Made by a program: the position numbers and the translations under genes. From contig CAMLHQ010000101.1 of assembly GCA_946479785.1 (NCBI GenBank), positions 1 through 10,278 of the forward strand: a stretch of 10,278 nucleotides of DNA. The letters run 5' to 3'. The notes beneath the pieces were generated by a model. The model ran no database searches and was not told the DNA's origin. It saw only the letters and a program-made list of their open reading frames with translations. Shown here one piece after another: positions 6,571 through 10,278 of the stretch. The stretch is from an uncultured Nitrospira sp. (lineage in GTDB: Bacteria > Nitrospirota > Nitrospiria > Nitrospirales > Nitrospiraceae). Every line of letters begins with the position of its first letter. Positions within the stretch are counted from its first letter, which is position 1.

Positions 6571-7173
6571 TCACTTCATCTTATTTGGATCCTGATACAC
6601 CATTAAATGCGCATAGGGACTGTCTTCGAACATGATATAGACGCCTGAAGGATTGGGGACTGTCGGTAGTTTCGACGCCGCCGGATCGAACGGCCACATG
6701 ACCATCCAGTGAGGCGGCTCCTTGACCACTTTCGCTCCTTCGCCGGACATCACGACTTTGCCATCCTTTTCAAAGTGCGATCCTCCCCGTGCCATATAGG
6801 CGATGCCGGGAACAGTATTCGACGGTTTTGGCGCATTGTCCGTGATGTCGGTCAACCATTGGTAGCTGGCTGCATCCATGCACATGGGATCGGGGATCGG
6901 CAGGTTCATAACCGTCGGAATACAGATAAAACCATTGATGCTCTTTCTCACCTCGGTCAGTTTGCCATCGGCGCCGTAGATCATGACACCGGCGTCTTTG
7001 GAAATACGTGTCGGCGCTGCACTGAGAGCCAATGCGGTCTGATCCTTTTCAGACATTGCCTTGACGTCCTTGACCGTCGATCCTTTTTCCCCAGGTTTGT
7101 CGCCGGAGAGCGCCATGGCTGGAAAAATGAGCGAACAGGCAATAAGCAGGCTGAGGAAAAATTGACGGGTCAT
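6571..7173 (-). CDS. Exported hypothetical protein (200 residues)
   Basis: A secreted or periplasmic protein of unknown function. The signal peptide (R3, hydrophobic core about residues 5-18) ends with A-M-A near residue 21. The mature part starts with a charged helix around STVKDVKAMSEKDQTALALSAAP, followed by MIYGADGKLTEVRKSINGFI. It then has two cysteines (Cys84 and Cys98), VPGIAYMARGGSH, EPPHWMVMWPFDP and a closing YAHLMVYQDPNK. From memory, similar exported proteins with an N-G-F-x-C and PPHWM-MWPFDP layout occur in diverse bacteria without a characterised role. The frame extends upstream to 7227, but the ATG at 7173 has a strong AAGGAGGAG Shine-Dalgarno and begins the signal peptide. 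Its stop lies 4 bases from that of the convergent beta-helix gene. Confidence 0.88.
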   Translation of the reverse strand: MTRQFFLSLLIACSLIFPAMALSGDKPGEKGSTVKDVKAMSEKDQTALALSAAPTRISKDAGVMIYGADGKLTEVRKSINGFICIPTVMNLPIPDPMCMDAASYQWLTDITDNAPKPSNTVPGIAYMARGGSHFEKDGKVVMSGEGAKVVKEPPHWMVMWPFDPAASKLPTVPNPSGVYIMFEDSPYAHLMVYQDPNKMK

Positions 7174-7319
7174 CCTCTCCTCCTTGGTGAGAGTGAACTG
7201 CGTTGATGATCGATGCATGCTAGCCATGATGGATCGCCAAATCTATAGGAGAATAGGTAGCAGATGACCAGGTGCCTCCTATGCAGTACCGATGATGTGA
7301 TCTGAATATATGTCCTGTA

Positions 7320-7336
7320 TGTAAAGAGAATTTACA
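7320..7336. promoter_or_regulatory. Perfect palindrome TGTAAA-N5-TTTACA, candidate activator site
   Basis: TGTAAA (7320-7325) and TTTACA (7331-7336) are exact inverted copies around GAGAA. The centre lies about 200 bases upstream of the start of transcription predicted from the sigma-54 promoter. That is a usual distance for enhancer sites of sigma-54 activators. GAATTTACA recurs at 7488-7496, just before the promoter. That a PrsR-type regulator binds here is inference. Confidence 0.4.
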
Positions 7337-7498
7337 GAGCGATTAGTGTGTAACTCATGGAAAAACATATCATCCATTACTTCTTGTAGGAGGATGCTGA
7401 TCACTCACTGTCAATTGTTCTTACAGATAGTCAGATTGATATGTCTTAGGCGTGCTTTGAACAACATAGAATCAACCGCTTATGATCGAATTTACACC

Positions 7499-7514
7499 TG
7501 GCATAGGACCTGCT
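7499..7514 (+). promoter_or_regulatory. Sigma-54 (-24/-12) promoter of the PEP-CTERM gene
   Basis: TGGCATAGGACCTGCT matches the sigma-54 consensus TGGCAC-N5-TTGC closely. TGGCA is intact, and GG (7500-7501) and GC (7512-7513) are separated by exactly 10 bases, the spacing sigma-54 requires. The -12 element is CTGC instead of TTGC. Transcription would start near 7525, shortly before the Shine-Dalgarno at 7529-7535 and the ATG at 7545. Sigma-54 control of PEP-CTERM genes through PrsK/PrsR is established in other bacteria, which supports the call. Confidence 0.65.
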
Positions 7515-7544
7515 GCGTGAGAGCCATTAAGGAGGACATTTCAT

Positions 7545-8171
7545 ATGAAACGATACGCTGTTTTATTCGCCCTTCTAATCTTTACTCTCATCCCGGTGAC
7601 GAGTCAGGCAACTTTGTTGTTCAGCGACAACTTTGACGGTGAAACCCTTAGTCTCAATTATAATAGTTTTGCCCAGTGGACAGTCTCAGGCGGGACCGTA
7701 GACCTTATTGGAAATCCAGGATTTTTCGATCTTCTTCCAGGGAATGGGCGATATGTGGACTTGGATGGATCCACTGGTCTGGCCGGTACGATGACGTCAA
7801 CTGCACTCTCCCTCACCGCGGGAGTGACGTATGATCTCACTTTCAGCCTCGCTGGTTCACAACGCGGCGATACGAATACGGTCATTTATGGCATCGAATA
7901 CCAATCGGGTGGTGCGCTTGACGTCTCATCCAGTCAGACACTGGCGAGCAATGTTGGATTCGGCGTGTTCAGTCTGACCTTTACGCCGTTGAGTTTGACT
8001 GTCGACGCCCATATCGTATTCCATAATTTGGGAGGGGACAACGTGGGTCTGCTTCTGGACAACGTTGCGGTGAACTCGCAAGTGGCGGGCGTTCCGGAAC
8101 CTGGGTCCCTCCTGCTCCTTGGCTCTAGTCTGGCTGGTTTGGCGTCGTGGCGCCGTAAACAACAAAGCTGA
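7545..8171 (+). CDS. PEP-CTERM sorting domain protein (208 residues)
   Basis: An exported protein destined for exosortase (EpsH/XrtA type) processing. Residues 1-22 form a Sec signal peptide (K2, R3, hydrophobic core, cleavage after S-Q-A). Residues about 23-177 are a Ser/Thr/Gly-rich beta-sandwich resembling carbohydrate-binding folds, with FSDNFDGETLSLN at the start, GVTYDLTFSLAGSQRGDTN in the middle and LLDNVAV at the end. The C-terminus has the complete tripartite sorting signal: V-PEP (PEP at 184-186), a hydrophobic helix (about 188-200) and a basic end WRRK. In studied systems such proteins are surface or matrix proteins linked to exopolysaccharide and floc formation. The mature part has no Cys. 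A strong AAGGAGG Shine-Dalgarno lies 9 bases upstream. It is a single-gene unit with its own sigma-54 promoter and terminator. No exosortase gene is in the window. Confidence 0.93.
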   Translation: MKRYAVLFALLIFTLIPVTSQATLLFSDNFDGETLSLNYNSFAQWTVSGGTVDLIGNPGFFDLLPGNGRYVDLDGSTGLAGTMTSTALSLTAGVTYDLTFSLAGSQRGDTNTVIYGIEYQSGGALDVSSSQTLASNVGFGVFSLTFTPLSLTVDAHIVFHNLGGDNVGLLLDNVAVNSQVAGVPEPGSLLLLGSSLAGLASWRRKQQS

Positions 8172-8193
8172 CGTCACAAGTTCATTGCCTCTC

Positions 8194-8231
8194 AACGGCC
8201 CTGGCGAGATCCGACTCGTCAGGGCCGTTTT
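8194..8231 (+). terminator. Strong intrinsic terminator of the PEP-CTERM gene
   Basis: The arms at 8194-8208 (AACGGCCCTGGCGAG) and 8215-8229 (CTCGTCAGGGCCGTT) pair over 15 bp with one G-T wobble around a 6-base loop. The stem ends in TTTT (8228-8231). It begins 22 bases after the stop codon at 8171. The complement has AAAAC before the stem, so the run of A also allows it to work for leftward transcripts from the efflux gene. Confidence 0.85.
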
Positions 8232-8268
8232 CATTGGCGGCGCACATTGCACAAGCCGTCTCTCCTTG

Positions 8269-8469
8269 ATGTTCAAGAAGGTAATAAGCCTGGATTTGTA
8301 TAAGGTGCTACGACGCGAAGCATGTCGGCGGCGTGACGACGCCTGGACGGTGATGCGCCGATGGTGATCGGCATACCTTCTCGCGAGAGAAGAAGTAGAA
8401 CAGGAGGGCACTCAGGCTGTCGTCGAAGAAGAGCAGTATGAGGCCGAAGAGAAGGCTGAGAGCAAATGA
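8269..8469 (+). pseudogene. Possible small gene remnant interrupted by one in-frame TGA
   Basis: The frame from the ATG at 8269 reads MFKKVISLDLYKVLRREA and on to MRRW, meets TGA at 8365-8367, then continues with 33 sense codons to TGA at 8467-8469. The second half (SAYLLAREEVEQEG, then EEEQYEAEEKAESK) has the look of a real acidic helical tail. If the middle TGA is ignored, the product would be about 66 residues. There is no Shine-Dalgarno and no family I recognise. It could be a decayed gene, or a chance frame in GA-rich DNA. A hairpin CTTCTC-GCGA-GAGAAG (8377-8392) follows the TGA. The remaining bases between 8232 and 8496 hold nothing else I can support. Confidence 0.25.
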
Positions 8470-8496
8470 TCGGTACCGTGTACCGTACGATGGTGT

Positions 8497-10104
8497 TCAA
8501 GGAACGGAGGGCTTTGTCAGATTATTATTCACCCAGTTATTGCCCGCGTTGACATCAATTCCCCCAGCGGGCGCTGGTTTGTCGAGATTAACATATTGGA
8601 ACGTATTGAAGGGCTGGATCTGCTCGTCGGCGGGCAATTGTTTGCGGTTCCAACCCCCCCCGAGCGCGCGGACGAGTCCGACCGAGTCTCTCAACAGTTC
8701 CGCCTTGATCTGTACGGATTCGATGCGCGCCGTGAGCGTGGCGACCTGCGCGTAAATCAGCTCGAGGCTCGAAGCCAAGCCGCCTTTATAGAGTTCCATG
8801 GTCAAATTCTGGGCCTTCTGTGTCGCTCCGACGGCGGCGTCCTGCCGGTCCGCCGCGACGGTCAGCCGGTTCGTCAGGCTCAATCCGTTCTCGACCTCGC
8901 GAAACGCGTTCAGCACAGTCGAACGATAGAGGTCTTCCGTCTCGCGATAGGTGGACCAGGACCGCTGTAATTGGGCGCGGCGATAGCCGCCTTGGAAGAC
9001 AGGCAGCGACACAACGGAGCCATAGGACCACATTGCACCGGCAAGCTTCGCGACATCGAAGCCGGCGCTGACGATTCCTCCGTCGGCTGAGAACTTCACA
9101 TCAGGAAAAAACGCCGCGCGGGCGATCCCGATGGCGCGGTTGGCCTCCGCCATCCGGCGCTCCATCGCGGCGATGTCGGGTCGTCGCTCCAACAGCGTGG
9201 ACGGAATGTTCCGTGGAATCGTGAACTTCGCCACCCGCAGGTCATCGATTGGCTCGATCGTGAAACTGGCCGGCGCCATGTTGACCAGAATGGCAATCGC
9301 TTGCTCAGCGACCTGGCGCTGGCCTTGGATTTGTGCGTATTTGGTTTCGGTGCTGAACAACAGGGATTCGACGCGGGCGACGTCCAGCGCCGAGGCGATC
9401 GCGCCGACGAACTGGGCCTTCACGAGATTGAGCGAACTTCTATAGAGGTCGATCGATTGCTTGTAGATGGCCGCCTGAGCATCGAAGCCGCGCAGTGTGA
9501 AATAGTCCGCTGCAAGTTCTGCCTGCAGGCTGAGCCGGGCGAGGCCCCAGTCGGCGGCGCGTTCCTCGGCGCGGTAGGTCTCCACGCGCGTCGCGTTGCG
9601 AATCGCGGACCAGAAATCGGGCTCCCAGGACGCGATCCCCGCACCGGCCGCGCCTGGTCCAGTTATCGGAATGTCGGGGTCGCGAGCCAGCGTATCGATA
9701 TGATTCCGACTGTCTGTGGCTTTCCCGCCGAACCCGATCTGCGGGATCCGCTGCGAACGGACCTGCATCATCACATCGCGGGCCTGGACGAACCGCTCGG
9801 CCGAGGCCTGCAAATCCGGATTGGCCGCTATGGCCTGCACGATGAGCTTGTTCAGCACCGGATCGTTGAACAGCGTCCACCAATCCGGACGCAGTTCGCC
9901 GTCCGACGGATTCGCTTCGACGAAGGGACTCTCTCCATGCCACGAGGCGGGGACAACGTATTGAGGCGGCTGATACGTCGGCGCGAGATCGACGTGCGGC
10001 AACCAATCGGTGCTGCAAGCCGACAGATGGAATGCCAACAGTAGCAAGACGCTGCGCCAGCGAAGGGCGTACACAATGGGCGACACGTCTGGCCTCATGC
10101 TCAT
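8497..10104 (-). CDS. Efflux outer-membrane factor lipoprotein, NodT/OprM family
   Basis: This protein forms the outer-membrane channel of a tripartite efflux pump, joined to a periplasmic adaptor and an inner-membrane pump. From the ATG at 10104 it has 535 residues. A lipoprotein signal ends with lipobox L-S-A-C (Cys30). A conserved N-terminal segment follows (LAPTYQPP, then RPDWWTLFNDPVLNKLI). Two OEP repeats follow, at about 80-270 and 300-475. Family hallmarks are SWEPDFW, LLERRPDIAAMERRMAEAN with RAIGIARAAFFPD (about 304-335), LPVFQGG (about 367-373) and RALGGGW near residue 485. After that comes an unusual 50-residue Pro/Asn-rich tail. Start: a TTG at 10119 overlaps the upstream stop as TTGA, and ATGs at 10104 and 10098 also fit. 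None has a clear Shine-Dalgarno, so translation is probably coupled to the upstream gene. The substrate cannot be told. Confidence 0.93.
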   Translation of the reverse strand: MSMRPDVSPIVYALRWRSVLLLLAFHLSACSTDWLPHVDLAPTYQPPQYVVPASWHGESPFVEANPSDGELRPDWWTLFNDPVLNKLIVQAIAANPDLQASAERFVQARDVMMQVRSQRIPQIGFGGKATDSRNHIDTLARDPDIPITGPGAAGAGIASWEPDFWSAIRNATRVETYRAEERAADWGLARLSLQAELAADYFTLRGFDAQAAIYKQSIDLYRSSLNLVKAQFVGAIASALDVARVESLLFSTETKYAQIQGQRQVAEQAIAILVNMAPASFTIEPIDDLRVAKFTIPRNIPSTLLERRPDIAAMERRMAEANRAIGIARAAFFPDVKFSADGGIVSAGFDVAKLAGAMWSYGSVVSLPVFQGGYRRAQLQRSWSTYRETEDLYRSTVLNAFREVENGLSLTNRLTVAADRQDAAVGATQKAQNLTMELYKGGLASSLELIYAQVATLTARIESVQIKAELLRDSVGLVRALGGGWNRKQLPADEQIQPFNTFQYVNLDKPAPAGGIDVNAGNNWVNNNLTKPSVP

Positions 10105-10115
10105 ATGGAAGCCGA

Positions 10116-10277
10116 TCAAGGCGATACCGAGTGTGACTTCGGCATCTGTTCCTTTGCCGATTGTTCCTTCTCCAACTGTTCCCTCGAGTCCGACGACGCG
10201 GTATTGACGAGATCATACCCGGGCGCCGGCGTAACGATGCGTACCGTGTCGCCTTCCAGCAATGCGGCACTCGGGTT
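10116..10277 (-). CDS. C-terminal end of an upstream efflux-operon gene (possible periplasmic adaptor), partial
   Basis: The minus-strand frame from the window edge is open for 53 codons and stops with TGA at 10118-10116. It reads NPSAALLEGDTVRIVTPAPG, then YDLVNTASSD, a Glu/Lys/Gln-rich stretch and a Ser/Pro end. The piece LLEGDTVRIVTPAPG resembles the last beta-strand of HlyD/AcrA-type membrane fusion proteins. An adaptor directly before an outer-membrane factor would be a normal order (adaptor, pump or adaptor, channel). The identity is inferred from 53 residues and position only. A permease tail is possible. The stop codon overlaps the possible TTG start of the outer-membrane factor. Confidence 0.55.
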   Translation of the reverse strand, partial: NPSAALLEGDTVRIVTPAPGYDLVNTASSDSREQLEKEQSAKEQMPKSHSVSP

Positions 10278-10278
10278 G

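Larger units (their letters stand above)
7174..7544. promoter_or_regulatory. AT-richer regulatory region between divergent genes
   Basis: This 371-base stretch lies between the start of the leftward exported protein and the start of the PEP-CTERM gene. I see no credible gene: the open frame from 7346 is merely an extension across the region. It contains a 7-bp inverted repeat ATAGGAG/CTCCTAT (7245-7251 and 7276-7282), a TGTAAA/TTTACA palindrome (7320-7336), a second GAATTTACA copy (7488-7496) and a sigma-54 promoter (7499-7514). It is visibly richer in A and T than its surroundings, as expected for a control region. Confidence 0.6.

Noticed and set aside
7174..7227. Upstream extension of the exported protein to an ATG at 7227
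   Set aside because: It adds 18 polar residues before a normal signal peptide. The ATG at 7173 has AAGGAGGAG directly upstream.
7346..7636. Open frame across the PEP-CTERM promoter region
   Set aside because: It spans the sigma-54 promoter and the start of the PEP-CTERM gene in another frame, is rich in Cys, Ile and Arg, and has no domain character.
8470..8488. Overlapping palindromes around GGTACCGTGTACC
   Set aside because: Short GTAC-type palindromes in a small intergenic region. No partner sites or promoter to give them meaning.
9301..10044. Plus-strand open frame of 247 codons opposite the efflux gene
   Set aside because: Antisense shadow of the outer-membrane factor. No Shine-Dalgarno and no recognisable protein features.
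9440..10270. Long minus-strand open frame (276 codons) overlapping the efflux gene in another frame
   Set aside because: It is extremely Arg-rich with no domain pattern and runs across the outer-membrane factor gene, whose family motifs are clear. It is a shadow of GC-rich codon use.

Overview
The window looks like a chromosomal segment of a Gram-negative bacterium. Lipobox and Sec signal peptides are frequent, there is an outer-membrane efflux factor, and there is a PEP-CTERM protein, a protein type found in exopolysaccharide-making Gram-negatives. The gene mix and protein style remind me of Nitrospira (Nitrospirota). That is an impression from memory, not a database result. I see no tRNA, rRNA, CRISPR array, transposase or phage gene.

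Layout. Positions 1-911 (+) hold the end of a small Gln/Arg/Asn-rich protein gene and then trmL, a tRNA wobble-base methyltransferase and the only clear housekeeping gene. Positions 972-2210 (-) encode a 412-residue cytoplasmic protein that I cannot assign. Positions 2211-2541 are a divergent control region with a plausible sigma-70 promoter reading right.

Positions 2542-6566 (+) carry five same-direction genes, all for exported proteins. They are a 103-residue lipoprotein, a 188-residue probable lipoprotein, a 104-residue secreted paralog of the first, a 282-residue periplasmic protein, and a 558-residue lipoprotein with an FN3-like domain followed by a right-handed beta-helix. They are probably one operon or two overlapping units, and they make a small envelope locus of unknown function. 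A further exported protein (6571-7173, -) converges on the last of these, with only 4 bp between the two stop codons.

Positions 7174-7544 are an AT-richer regulatory stretch. It ends in a well-formed sigma-54 (-24/-12) promoter placed just upstream of a PEP-CTERM gene (7545-8171, +), which is closed by a strong intrinsic terminator. This fits the known PrsK/PrsR-RpoN control of PEP-CTERM genes. Positions 8232-8496 hold no confident gene, only an ORF interrupted by one TGA. Positions 8497-10278 (-) are an efflux operon read leftwards: the tail of an upstream gene (perhaps a periplasmic adaptor), then a NodT/OprM-type outer-membrane lipoprotein.

The least explained parts are the exported-protein cluster with its split paralog pair, and the sigma-54 control region of the PEP-CTERM gene.
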